From contig LVLI01000801.1 of the NCBI GenBank assembly GCA_001687465.1, positions 1-27,826 of the forward strand: a stretch of DNA of 27,826 nt, read 5' to 3'. The notes beneath the pieces were generated by a model. The model saw nothing but the letters and a program-made list of their open reading frames with translations, did no database searches and was not told the origin of the DNA. How positions within the stretch are numbered: position 1 is the stretch's first letter; each line of letters opens with the position of its first letter. Both the position numbers and the translations under genes were made by a program. The DNA comes from Halocafeteria seosinensis (Eukaryota; Sar; Bigyra; Bicosoecida). Shown here in pieces: positions 17,944 through 27,826 of this stretch.

Positions 17944-19604
17944 ATGGCCCATCAAGGAGATCGCCCCAAGGGGGAGCCTCCTGTTGAAGGGGTGCCCCAG
18001 GAGGCACTCCATCCGACTGTCCCTGTAGACCAGCCAGAAGGCCTGGAGACGCCTCGTACCCAGAGCAGTGGAGGCTTGAATGACGATGATAATGACGATT
18101 CCGGTGCCTCTTCCAGCCACAGTGAGCAAGAGGACGACGAAGAGGTTGAGGAGGAGGAGGATGGCCAGCAGAAAAAGGAAGGAAGTGGCCAGAAAAAGGA
18201 AAGACGGGGAAGTACGGGCCCCACGGATGACCCCGATGCTCCTCCAGCTATCATGGAATATCTTCGTCGAGGCCGACGAAGTCAGATTTATGCTCCTCCT
18301 GTTGAACTGGAAGAGGGATGGCAGCCGCGTGTGGTGGAAAAGGACGCCGAATCGAAAAAGAGGTGAGTTGGCAACGGAACCCCTCCAACCAACTTAACGG
18401 GTAGAGATGAACATTAATGTAATATGTACAGGATATTGGATGTGATATCGGACAATATTTTGTTCAGAGATCATGATAAACAAGAACGAGACATCATCGT
18501 GGATGCAATGGAACTGAAATCGTTCGAAGCGGTATGTACTGCAAACAAACAGGCATAGATATACAGAGGAGGATACAACAGTGGACTTTGGTTTTGCAGG
18601 ATGAAGTTATCATACGCCAAGGAGACCTTGGAGACTTTTTCTATGTATTAGATAGCGGCCACTGTGATATCTTTGTTGAGGGAGTCGGAAAGGTAAATGG
18701 CAATGAGCTTTTGCACTTTTGTCTCAGTACAACCTGCCTTTCTACTGCTCTGTTTTCCAGGTCATGGATGTGAATCCCGGTGGGAGCTTTGGTGAACTAG
18801 CACTGATGTACAATGCACCCCGCGCCGCTACGGTGGTAAGGGAAATGACAAATGTTTATATTGCGCTGACTCAAGCGAAGGACATACCGCAACGTTTGGC
18901 TTTGGCAGATCGCTACGGAACCTTCCAAGGCTTGGGCATTGGACCAAGAGACCTTCAAGAAAACTATCATGTCTTCTACTCTCCAGCGCCGCAAGTATGT
19001 ATTCGACAAAGATAGTGTAAACGACACAAAATAGATTTGCATGTTAATGTTCGTCGTGTTTTGCAGGAGACACGAAGACTTTTTACGCAAAGTGCCGATC
19101 CTGAATGGTCTATTAGACTACGAGCGAATGACCATAGCAGATGCCTTGCAAACGAAGTATTTTAGCGCAGGAGAAAACATAATAACAGAGGGTAGCAAAG
19201 GTGAAACATTTTACATAATCGAATCTGGAGAAGTGAAGTGTACTAAAGAAGGCATAGATCATGAAGTGTCTCCGCGTCTTGGTACCGGGGATTATTTTGG
19301 TGAATTGGCACTCATCTCAAACTCCCTGAGAGCGGCCACAGTTACCGCTGTCACAGATGTTAAGTGTCAAGCGTTGGACCGTCATACGTTCAAGCGGCTG
19401 TTGGGTCCCTTAGAACGCACGTTCAAGAGGAACATGGAAACCTATGAAGCGTAAGTCCTTCCATACGTGATGTTTTCCCGGTATTGTGTATCTTCAGATG
19501 ACATGGAACTCTTGCATCGCAGAACGAGTGTACCAGAAAGTGACGACGATGAAGGTCCAGAACAGTATACTGATAGAGATGGACTCCATGAGGAAAATCA
19601 GTAG
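17944..19604 (+). CDS. PKAR: cAMP-dependent protein kinase regulatory subunit
   Basis: Model of seven exons (17944-18362, 18432-18531, 18600-18692, 18761-18835, 18909-18994, 19067-19450, 19523-19604), all GT-AG, giving 412 aa. It inhibits the PKA catalytic subunit until cAMP binds. Seen: an acidic, disordered N-terminus (DDDNDD, EEVEEEED) with no recognisable RII-alpha-type dimerisation/docking helix; an inhibitor-like segment LRRGRRSQIYA near 106-116; cyclic-nucleotide domain A with the phosphate cassette FGELALMYNAPRAATV; domain B with FGELALISNSLRAATV; and the helix MKRN-like ending TFKRNMETYEA. Both cassettes keep the Glu and Arg that hold the cyclic phosphate. Oddity: the inhibitor site reads RRSQI, placing Gln where family members have Ser, Ala or Gly. 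Lack of a docking domain suggests a monomeric regulator, as in some protists. The last exon is the least certain, because an earlier AG at about 19497 would end the protein at once. Confidence 0.88.
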
Positions 19605-19745
19605 ATTCTATTCATTGGGCATACGTACTACTAATGTATTGAGACTACAGTGCAGAGAAACAATGAACATCTACATACCCTGTCGTAGATTGGTTCTGCT
19701 AATGTGTTGCAATGCACGGCTAAGACGTGTATTATTGTTACTGAA
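19605..19745. other. Short convergent 3' intergenic region
   Basis: Only 141 nt separate the stop codons of the PKA regulatory gene (plus) and the beta-adaptin gene (minus). Both transcripts must terminate here or overlap. I see no clear AATAAA signal. Confidence 0.6.
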
Positions 19746-22700
19746 CTAGTTTGTTCCTTGGAGCACAGCCTGCAAAGCCTTGAAAGTGGCATTGGCTACA
19801 GTTTGATCAGATACTCTTACCCGCAACTGACACATGTTGTTGACGCCTTCTTTCGTTGTGAAAACCACGAGAACAGCGCTGTCTGCCAGTGTCGACCGCT
19901 CCGAGCCGGCAACTTTAGCCGAAAAGTTATAATGATGTTGCCCGTTAGACCCGGACTCCCCATGGACAAAAAATAGTCTCCTTTCCTTGAAGACAGATTT
20001 CACATGATTCGGATCAACCGAGACCACTCCCTTGACGGTACCCTTCTCTTCCATACCCTCCAGGGATTGCCACATTGCTTGAAACTCTTGTTGCTCCAAT
20101 TGACCATTATTTTTGAACAACGCGTCCACATCGATTGGAAGTTTGAACACAAGCTGAGTACCTGTATTCGCATCCTTTAGAGCAACATCAATGATGTCGC
20201 AAGGACCCTTCGGATCGGCTTTCCGGTCGTCGAATGTCAAGGCAATATCAGCCTCTCCCGATGACCCAGACGCGAGGCCCCCAAAAGAGGCTGACTTGAC
20301 AGCAGGAGACAGACCGAAGCCATTTTTGTTAATCGCTACTTGCACTCGGTCCAAGGCTGTGTTCTGGTTGTTTCTAATTCCAAGACGTAGCTTGACACCG
20401 TTTTCATATTTCAACGCGCCGTGGACTATGATTCCATTTTTCTCAACCAGCTGAGGACGACGGAATACCCCAGTAGTTGCTGTTTCTTCCGCTCTTCCAG
20501 TAGTCTGAGCGGCACCCGTATCACCGAAAATATCCTCTAGGCCGCTGTCACTCTGTGCCGGTGGTTGCGGTGGTCTAGCAGCAGAGGCAGCAGGTTTCTT
20601 CGGCTTCTTCGGCTCGCCACCACCAAGTCCAAGGTCGAGTAGATCATCTTCACCAGCGGATGCCTCTGATGCGTTACCCTCCGCTTCTTCATCATCTTCT
20701 TCACTGGATTCATCTTCCTCGCTTTCTGTTTCATCATCATCCAACTCGCCTGAAGTCTTTGATTTCTTGACAAACGCCTCTGGTGGTTTATGATAGACAC
20801 TGGCCAAGGTGCCCATGTTGTGTAGAAGGTTGTCGAGCAAAGTAGCATCTAACTTATTTGTATCATCTTCAATAGTCGGTTTGCTAGCTAAAACGACTTC
20901 TTTTGCTGCATCAGGATCCGTAGACAACAATCTCCAGTACACAAAACCACGGTCTCTCAGATCTGGGTTATCGCTTTCTTCTGTAGACATTCTTAACACA
21001 TCTTCGACCAACTGTTCGGTGCCCTCAGCCTTTACAAGGAACAGTTTGACGACGGCAGTAAGAATCGTTAATTGCACATAGTTAGTTTCTTCATGGAACC
21101 CTTCAATGAAACTCTCCATGAGTTCTTCAGCGTTTTCTATACGGTCGGCATACTCGCCAATTATCCAAACCATGCTCGCTTTTGCTTCAGGCTCGTCCAC
21201 ACTCTCCAGGGATTCACACAATACTGCAATTATACTCTCATATCGGTTGGGATAGCGCCTAAATATATCCTTAATGACAACGATAGCTTCTTGCACAACA
21301 TAGTTCACTTGGGTCTTTATCAACTGGAGCAATACCTTGATGCACCGTTCGGCAGCCTTTTCGAGTTTTATTGCACATCGTCCGATGGTGCGCACTGCTC
21401 GGCGTACGTACTCCACATCTACTTCTTGAGCATATTCCTTTAGCTCTAACAGTACCTGTAACGAATAATCGAATTACACGTAAGATTCCCGCCTAGAATC
21501 TAGTTCCAGTAGCAAGGTTCGAACTTACGTTATCGACGTTCTGCTCATTGACCAGCTGGACTAGGATTTCCAGTTTTTCCATCTTCACATAGATGGGGTC
21601 GTTGTATTTACAAAAGAACACTTTGATACTCTCGGAGAGTAGCTTTTGTCGTTTCTGCACAATAAGACTTATATTCCTCAAAGCGACGTATTGAACCTCT
21701 GGTTGAGCGCTTTGCGCCAAAGTAACGAGAGGCGGGGCCAACTTGCGTTGGTAGGTTCCGAGGGTTTCGTCATTTTGAATGTGTTCCATGTAAAGCATAA
21801 CTACTTTGACAGCAGCTAAAACCACGGCTGAATTCTGGTGCTTCAGCCTGGGCAATATCCGCTCAATAACGTTTTCGGCCTCGTGCCCGTCAGGAGGAGA
21901 GTAGAATCTTCCTAGAGCGTCCAAGATAAAAACTTGACCCCACTCCGTGCATTCGTCTAAAGCTGCCAAAAGCTGATTTCTCATCGGCCCGGTAAGAGCT
22001 ATGATATCCCTTGGATAGTGTTCCTGAATTTCTGCTAGAGCGGCCATGGCGTTCGCAACAACAGTGGCATTGGCATCGCTGAGGAGGTCCCGGAGCATCG
22101 ACAAGAAGCCCTGGTCACGCACGACTGAAGGACTAATGTCATGGAGCTTGGCTACACAAATTGCCGCGGTTTTTCTAACATAAGGATCTTCATCCGTTAG
22201 GGCCTTCTTCAACGGACCTCCTAGATACTCAGTTATTCTTTCCACTCGGATGCATCCCATTGTCCGTACTGCCAATGCTCGGATCAAAGGATTCGGATGT
22301 CGAGAATCTTGGACGAACGCATTTACCGCCAATAGCGCTAAGTCGGGGTTGCTCTTGGCGTAGTTAATCAAGTAGAGATATACAAGTTTCTTGATCTCAT
22401 GATTCTCCGTTCGGATACAGTTGAGTACATCTGGGAATACTTCAGACATATCCTTTCCCACCGTCAATCCAGCAATAACCTGACAGATGGTAATTTCCAG
22501 TGAATTCGTTCGGGGAGTTCGATTCCATTGGTGCTATTCTCTTCGCTTACCTTTTTCACGGCATCTTTCATTGTATCGATACTGTTGCTTTTCAATTCCT
22601 CACGGATTTCCGGAATTTCGCCTGCACAGCAGTAGTGGAAAAAATTGAAGTGTGCGGGGGGTGCATCCACAGGCTCACAAAGAGGGGACGGCAAAGGGGC

Positions 22701-22963
22701 CGAGCTTCCCTGAGGCTTTTTGTAGTTTTTCAAGCCTCCCTCTGAGATTCATTTCTACCATTTGGAGATCTCCATGGCAGCATTCAGCTTGTTCATCAGC
22801 AATATAAACTTGAGATCAACCCAATGGAAGAGGGAGGTCACTTACCTCGCTTGCTACTGGTGAAATATTGGCCATCTGAGCCTCCCGCCGTCATTTTCTT
22901 TTTCAGACGTTTTCTGAAATTGTCGAAGGCGTGTTGCACGCCTTGGACGCTTACGGTCGACAT
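19746..22963 (-). CDS. AP1B1: AP-1/AP-2 complex beta-adaptin
   Basis: Model of four exons (22963-22846, 22621-22551, 22479-21529, 21455-19746), giving 949 aa, close to the usual ~940. It is the large beta subunit of clathrin adaptors, helping build the AP core, bind dileucine cargo and recruit clathrin. Seen: the family N-terminus [17 protein letters not shown] (residues 29-45); an armadillo-like trunk with near-invariant stretches [26 protein letters not shown] and [13 protein letters not shown]; an acidic hinge (about 610-645) followed by DLLDLGL, a clathrin-box-like motif near 648; and an appendage from about 715 ([14 protein letters not shown]) to the C-terminus. The first ATG adds a basic 23-residue extension (FRKRLKKK). 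Met24 ([11 protein letters not shown]) better matches animal starts and may be the real initiator. Sequence alone does not separate AP-1 from AP-2 beta, and many protists have one shared subunit. Confidence 0.94.
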
Positions 22964-24388
22964 TGTCACTTGGTTAGGTTAGACGAATGCCTAAACTCCA
23001 GAATGACGGTCTTTGATCGGTGCCAAACGTTCCGAAACTACGCAGAATAGCTTCCGTAAGAGCGTGGTTCCTCCAGAAAATCTTGAATCTTAAAGTGTAA
23101 GTAATGATTGTGTGGTTGAAGTATGTTCTCTTCATCTGAGACTCGACGTCGAGAGAGGATTCGTTTTATTCTGTAAGGCATGCGGTATACGTCAGTTTGC
23201 GGCAAATTGGAGGACTACTTGGAACAATTCCACTCGATAATAGGCCAGCGTGCTGCCGCCTGGAAAAAGAAAGAACGAGAAAAGAGAGCTCAGAGTTGCA
23301 GATATTCGCCTGAATTCTAACAGCTATGTACCAGTCGTGAGAGACCTTCCTATTCGGCATTTGATGGATAATCTTTTGAAGACCATCCGCCACGTTCTTC
23401 AGGTGCCACATTAACTACGAAGAATTGCGGCAGACGGCGACGGCCGTTCCACACCGAGTGAAGCCTGATCGGTATACACAAACAGACAGAGCCCACCGGT
23501 TGGTATGGATATGAACCGGGATTGGAGCTTCTCACAAGAAGACGAGAGCACTTGAACAGCGTCTTACATCAACGTTTGTAATTGCTGTCGCTCAAAAGCC
23601 AGTTCGTTCTATAATGTAATGCTTCTGAAGGGGAGGGGTACAGAGCAACTACCGGTAGTAAACAATCTTCAGAGAGATGCCAGCTTTCGATGTCAATGGG
23701 GGAATCTGTTTCGAGCTTCAGCAAATGCAATCACTGCAGTCTATGTCGAAATATCAGTTAGGAAGCATGTAACAGCACGCACAAGACGACACCAAGCCTC
23801 GAAGAGCACGTTGTACTGCACCACTGGAAGAAACGCAGTCCACTGAGTTTGTGAGTGTGTTAAGTAGCACTGTGTGGATCTATTCTATCCTGTCCTGTGA
23901 GACTCTGTCACAGTCTCTGTGTACACGCTATGCTACACGGTACTCTATGGTATCGCATAGGCTGACACAACAGTAGACAAGCAGGAGTAGCGGAGCCAAT
24001 ACACTTATGGAACCAACACAACTGTAATAGATGGTGGTGAATCATTCATCACCTCAGATTTGAAACAGTTGACTCAGGCGAGCCCTCTTTCTGCATCTTT
24101 GAGCCACCACAGCCGACTGGCAGTGATGAATGCTCTGGGGGGTCGTACGGTACGACTCATACCAAGCGGTCCGAGCCCCAGTTACAATGCAGCAGGCTGC
24201 ATCCGGTTTGTTTAGACTATCATAAGGTTGAGAAAAATTCACTCGGAGGACAATGCGCGTTAGCATGTTGCGAAAATGCTGCAGACTGCCTACGACGTCA
24301 GCACTTTCGGCTATCAAACGGTACTGAATTAGCTGTCTCTAGCCGGCAAAGAGTGCGCTCATCCATTCGGTGCTCCTGAACTGGCATA
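22964..24388. other. Intergenic region, no confident gene
   Basis: It holds the upstream region of beta-adaptin and of the sulfotransferase. On the minus strand, 23411-23166 encodes MWHLKNVADGLQKIIHQMPN and more, and a possible intron with acceptor CTTTTTCCAG near 23262 would join it to a short terminal exon (STLAYYRVELFQVVLQF). I cannot match this to a family and do not call it. A plus-strand ORF at 23619-23846 and a minus-strand ORF at 24054-24317 show no domains. Confidence 0.5.
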
Positions 24389-26275
24389 ATGGTGGGGATG
24401 AGTCGAAGTCATCATATTTTATTGTTTTGCATGTTGCTTTTAACCATCGTCTGTGCGACAGCATACAGCATCCGGTGGTACTGGGACTTTGCGACGCCGA
24501 GAGGGAGAGGGACATCCAAGTATTCGACCAAAGGCCACGGCGGTACGAACGTCACATCACACAGTTTGGATCAGCGTAAGGTGGAAGTTCCAGCGAGCGA
24601 CGCTTGCAAGGGGCAATGTAACGTTTCCGTGCCTGGCGAACCAACTGTGCCAAGGGCCACACCCACACCCAAAAGCGGCTTGGCTCGCCCCACCACAAAG
24701 CTACAACCTGAGTCGGAAAGCCCAGTAAATACTGCTGTAGAATTCCTCGAAAGGTGTCCAGATACTCATCAGTGTAGTCTGACAGACTACGTTGATGAAC
24801 AGTTTATTTTGCACCCGCCGCGAGCTATTCAAGCGCACGAATGGGTTGCACTGGTGCGGGTACAGAAAACTGCCAGTAAAACGATTACGTTGTTGCTGTC
24901 TTCGCTCTTAAGAAGTTGGGGCCGAAAGCAGTGTAAGAAGGATACCGCTCTAGCAGCTTCGTTTGTCCCACATCCTGCGGAGGTACAACGAGCAGTCAAC
25001 AAGAGTCAAGAGAAAGACACTTTCATGAGAGATCCCCGGGAAGTACGGCCACCGAATTGGAGCGAGGTGGAGATAGTCTCTGACCCGTCATTCAACAGCT
25101 TGGTGAAGACACCTCCTTCAGACTTAAGAAAAAAATTGCCGAAGATTTCATCGTTTTATCGCCAGTACAGGTTTCCTTCCTATAACCACAGTGCTGTAGC
25201 CCCGTGGTACAAAGGATCGCTCCACCCCTGGTTCTCATTTGAAAGACCTTCGGCCGAGGGCGAAGGGAAGCTTGGTTCGGGTTACCTCTCTATTGCCGAG
25301 TGTGAGTCATGCAAGTACTGGCGCCGGTGTCACATGCATATTCGTGACGTATACGGCATTTTGGTGGAGATGGAAAATCGTAAGCCTGAAGGGGTTCGCT
25401 TACTTCCGCTGTTGAGGCATCCAGTCCCACGAGTTCAGAGCGAGTTTAAATACGTCGCACAATTGAAGAAAGCGTGGGATTACAAGACAGATGAAAGATG
25501 GAAGAAATTAGTTACGGGTGTTTTCTCGATGCGCTCTTCCGAGAGGGAAAAGATATTTCGTGAGTTCATGCGCGAACCTGCCCATGCTTATGGAATGCGG
25601 AACCGACAGGTAAAAATGCTGAGCGGGCTCGTGGTGGAACCAGAGATAGCATCAGTCAAAACAATGAGTAAAGGCCTGCAGGCTGGGGAACTACCAAACG
25701 TCTTTTGTGTGAAGGGACAGAAATGCTCCAAGGAGTCAAGAACAAAGAGAGTTAGTAATGCTTACACTTCTTGGGCGGAGGCTGCGTTAAGTGAAGCAAA
25801 ATACCAACTCCTTCGCAATCCTGCATTTATTGTGTCGGAACGCCTGGGTGAAAGCGTTGCCGTGTTCTTGTATTCTATTGATTGGCGCCCAGCCGTGACA
25901 TGGGACGGGAGACATTTTCCCGGTACAACGATGAGTCAAGATTCATTTCTCTATAAACGAAATAGGGCTTTCTCTGAAGACTCTAAATGCAGTAGTCGTC
26001 CTATAAGCTGTGAGTATAATACTCCCAAAGAATGCGCCTTCATAAAAGCGGCAGGACGGTCTCTTAGCTGGTGTCGTTTGGTTCGGGTGGCAAACGACTT
26101 AGTTTCCAAACACACGCAACGGCACGGTGCTGACAAAATCCGATGGGCCACCAGCGCTTCCGCGAAGTCAGAAGCGCGGGCATTGAACTTGCTGGACCAA
26201 AAGTTATACGAGTTCTCTCATAAGCTGTTGTCTGTCAGAGCAGCCGCCGTAAGCAAGGCATTGTCGGGAAAGTAG
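24389..26275 (+). CDS. Golgi-type carbohydrate sulfotransferase (HS6ST-like)
   Basis: An intronless ORF of 628 aa. It probably transfers sulfate from PAPS to a polysaccharide in the Golgi lumen. Seen: a short cytosolic start then one hydrophobic anchor at about residues 9-28 (ILLFCMLLLTIVCATAY), i.e. type II topology; a Thr/Pro-rich stem to about 120 with NVT, NVS and other N-glycosylation sites; VALVRVQKTASKTI at about 152-165, matching the 5'-phosphosulfate loop of sulfotransferases (HS6ST has VHIQKTGGSTF); LLRHPVPRVQSEF at about 341-353, the 3'-phosphate site; YGMRNRQVKMLSG near 402, like the NNRQ-x-RML block of 6-O-sulfotransferases; and FIVSERLGESVAVFLY near 480. About 190 residues separate the two PAPS motifs, more than in animal enzymes. 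The loop has KTASKT instead of KTGGST. Acceptor sugar unknown. Confidence 0.75.
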   Translation: MVGMSRSHHILLFCMLLLTIVCATAYSIRWYWDFATPRGRGTSKYSTKGHGGTNVTSHSLDQRKVEVPASDACKGQCNVSVPGEPTVPRATPTPKSGLARPTTKLQPESESPVNTAVEFLERCPDTHQCSLTDYVDEQFILHPPRAIQAHEWVALVRVQKTASKTITLLLSSLLRSWGRKQCKKDTALAASFVPHPAEVQRAVNKSQEKDTFMRDPREVRPPNWSEVEIVSDPSFNSLVKTPPSDLRKKLPKISSFYRQYRFPSYNHSAVAPWYKGSLHPWFSFERPSAEGEGKLGSGYLSIAECESCKYWRRCHMHIRDVYGILVEMENRKPEGVRLLPLLRHPVPRVQSEFKYVAQLKKAWDYKTDERWKKLVTGVFSMRSSEREKIFREFMREPAHAYGMRNRQVKMLSGLVVEPEIASVKTMSKGLQAGELPNVFCVKGQKCSKESRTKRVSNAYTSWAEAALSEAKYQLLRNPAFIVSERLGESVAVFLYSIDWRPAVTWDGRHFPGTTMSQDSFLYKRNRAFSEDSKCSSRPISCEYNTPKECAFIKAAGRSLSWCRLVRVANDLVSKHTQRHGADKIRWATSASAKSEARALNLLDQKLYEFSHKLLSVRAAAVSKALSGK

Positions 26276-27367
26276 CCAGAATCCCACACGAGAGTCTAAA
26301 TGGATTATATGCACGACAGTATGTTAAATGCTCGTTGAAATTTCGCTTAGAAGGAGCCACAGGCGTCCTACGGCCTTAAGTAAAGCAGTGCAGGTGGATA
26401 TCGTTGGATAATTTCGCTGAGTGAAAAACTCAACCGGCTCAAGCTTTCACCCGGCAAACAAAGTTTGAAAAAGGAGCCATTTTACTTTAGACTAACTGAA
26501 ACCGTGCTCGTGTATTTACTTCTGTCGGTACTGCGTACTCTATTGCCCTGCATGCTTTCTCGGAATCAACCGTCGACTGTAAAATGCGCAGGTAGATGCG
26601 TACAAGATTGCACTAGCATCAACAGGATGCTAGCGCTGTAGCGGCATCTGGGGTGTTGGGTTGAGTCAACGTGTGGCGAGCCTGTCGACACCAGTTCGCT
26701 TACAAGCGGGGCGAATACACATGTAGTGATTTCTTCACTGTCCTGGCACAGTGGTATTACAAAAGTTTGACCAGAATCCTCGTATGAATTCCATTGGCAT
26801 CATCATCTGAGCTCACTGTATGCATTGCAATGTAGCTGTGGGGGAGCGACATTCATTTCCTCTCTAGGCCTTCCTTATCTTACTGACATGTATTTTATGC
26901 TTTGCTCCATGCTTCTCCCTCACCTTTCCTTGGGAGATGGCAAGGTACACAGTTTAGACTGTGCACAGTGTGCTGGCTTCCACCTTCACAAGGACCATAA
27001 TACCGAATTACTCCTAGAATATTGCCCCTATAGGCATTCAACCATTAGTACCAACAGGTTTGAGCCTCTCTCGAGCAGCTCTGTCTTGTCGAACCAGTTC
27101 CTGTGGCTGCTGCTGGTGCTACAATGCATGTAAAAGCCAGTGCAGCCAACAAGTGTTGGTCGGTCGCATGTGCGACGGCCAGACCGGGCCAGCCTTAATT
27201 CATTGAATTCAGATGTTGTGGGTTTGTTTTCGCCACCATCACAGTGTTGTATCAACAAGTCTAAGGTTATCTATTGCTTGCAGAGACTCTTGTCAGGGGT
27301 TCCTTACTTTTAAAGCAGTGAATACGGTCATCAGCTGCGCGGGAGGCTCTTTAACGCCCACTCTCGG
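26276..27367. other. Gene-poor region downstream of the sulfotransferase
   Basis: The first few hundred bases are presumably 3' UTR. A small hairpin (CTAGCATC/GATGCTAG, 5-nt loop, about 26615-26635) is present. Short ORFs (26825-27133 plus; 27028-27258 minus) show no recognisable domain. Confidence 0.55.
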
Positions 27368-27826
27368 CAGGGTTTGAAATCCGCGGGTATACCCGCGACC
27401 CGCAACCACGAGCTCGCGGGTATACTTACCCGCACCCGCCCGCGCTCAAACTTTGCGGGTATTGCGGGTATGCGGGTATAGTGAATATTTGAAGAAAGTT
27501 TTGGTGTTTTCGCAATTCTAACCATGTGTAAGTCCACATCAGCACAATACACCCTAAATACAACGTTTTGGTTTCATCATACACCTTTAATCTCGCTAAA
27601 TGGCAGGATCAGTACACACGAGTCAACGGAGTTCAGCCAGTGGCTGTTTGTGAAGCAAAAAGCTACAAAGTTGCAAGACTCGGAGACTCCTCAAATACCC
27701 GTGTTGTACGGCGTAAATCACGTATATGGTACCGTATTAGGCATAAAATTACGAGAATGCTTGAAAAATAGAGTTCTAATGGCTCTAGTCGGCTAAAATT
27801 GGGAAGCTTCAACATCGGACTTTACC
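27368..27826 (+). mobile_element. Putative hAT-type DNA transposon terminus
   Basis: From 27368 the sequence reads CAGGGTTTGAAATCCGCGGG, the kind of tip seen in Ac/hAT elements (C/TAGGG...). About 110 nt of subterminal motifs follow: GCGGGTA at 27383, 27416, 27455, 27464 and 27472, and its complement TACCCGC at 27390 and 27427. The first pair forms a 14-bp palindrome, GCGGGTATACCCGC. The candidate 8-bp target-site copy to the left is ACTCTCGG (27360-27367). The other end is not in the window and no transposase domain is recognisable in the remaining ~340 nt, so boundary and class are inferred from one end only. Alternatively it may be a simple GC-rich repeat. Confidence 0.5.

Noticed and set aside
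19451-19522. Earlier acceptor (TCTTCAG at about 19497) for the last PKA-R exon
   Set aside because: It would give an immediate stop. The acceptor ending at 19522 gives a coherent 27-residue acidic tail. Both remain possible biologically.
23166-23535. Possible two-exon small gene on the minus strand
   Set aside because: There is a good acceptor (TTTTTCCAG) but no strong matching donor, no family match and no convincing start, so it is mentioned only as a candidate.
1-27826. tRNA, rRNA, CRISPR array or bacterial-type operon signals
   Set aside because: None was found by eye. Spliceosomal introns and eukaryote-specific genes argue against prokaryotic features, though a tRNAscan or Rfam search was not possible here.

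Overview
The window is nuclear DNA from a eukaryote, most likely a protist or alga. Every multi-exon gene has short GT-AG spliceosomal introns (about 63-115 nt). The products are eukaryote-specific: a beta-adaptin, a PKA regulatory subunit, a Munc13-type priming factor, a TIP30-type dehydrogenase and a Golgi-type carbohydrate sulfotransferase. Nothing in the sequence fixes the lineage. Three ambiguous bases (909, 1669-1670) show a draft assembly.

Left part (1-8.2 kb), accessory-like. A minus-strand open frame runs off the left edge (365 to 1) and contains a perfect 50-bp palindrome. After an AT-rich stretch comes a same-strand array of four paralogous four-pass membrane protein genes: A (1887-2706), B (3252-4161), C (4617-5540) and D (6195-7127). 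All four share one unusual layout: a 31-nt first coding exon and two phase-1 introns. B and C come from a recent duplication of about 1 kb. D is broken by frame lesions. Their motifs (N-x2-W in the first loop, then M-G-[LV]-F, then KA-x-QAF in TM2) recall the PMP22/claudin fold, but the loop cysteines are absent. Just after the array (7195-7505) lies a decayed copy of the last exon of the neighbouring Munc13-like gene.

Middle (8.2-22.9 kb), gene-dense core. The Munc13-like gene (minus, six exons, 2461 aa) has MUN-type helical regions with a C2 domain lodged between the MHD1-like and MHD2-like parts, plus a PDZ-like segment. A TIP30/HTATIP2-like oxidoreductase (minus) lies head-to-head with a seven-exon PKA regulatory subunit (plus). 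That gene converges tail-to-tail with a four-exon AP-1/2 beta-adaptin (minus). Two neighbours thus serve vesicle traffic: coat assembly (adaptin) and vesicle priming (Munc13-like). The PKA regulator is a cAMP-signalling component. No shared pathway is demonstrated.

Right part (22.9-27.8 kb): an intronless type II membrane sulfotransferase resembling heparan-sulfate 6-O-sulfotransferases, then gene-poor DNA. From 27368 there is what looks like the terminus of a hAT-type DNA transposon, with CAGGG at the tip and dense GCGGGTA subterminal motifs. It continues past the window edge.

The splice models were built by eye from splice consensus, frame continuity and family homology. They have not been checked against transcripts.
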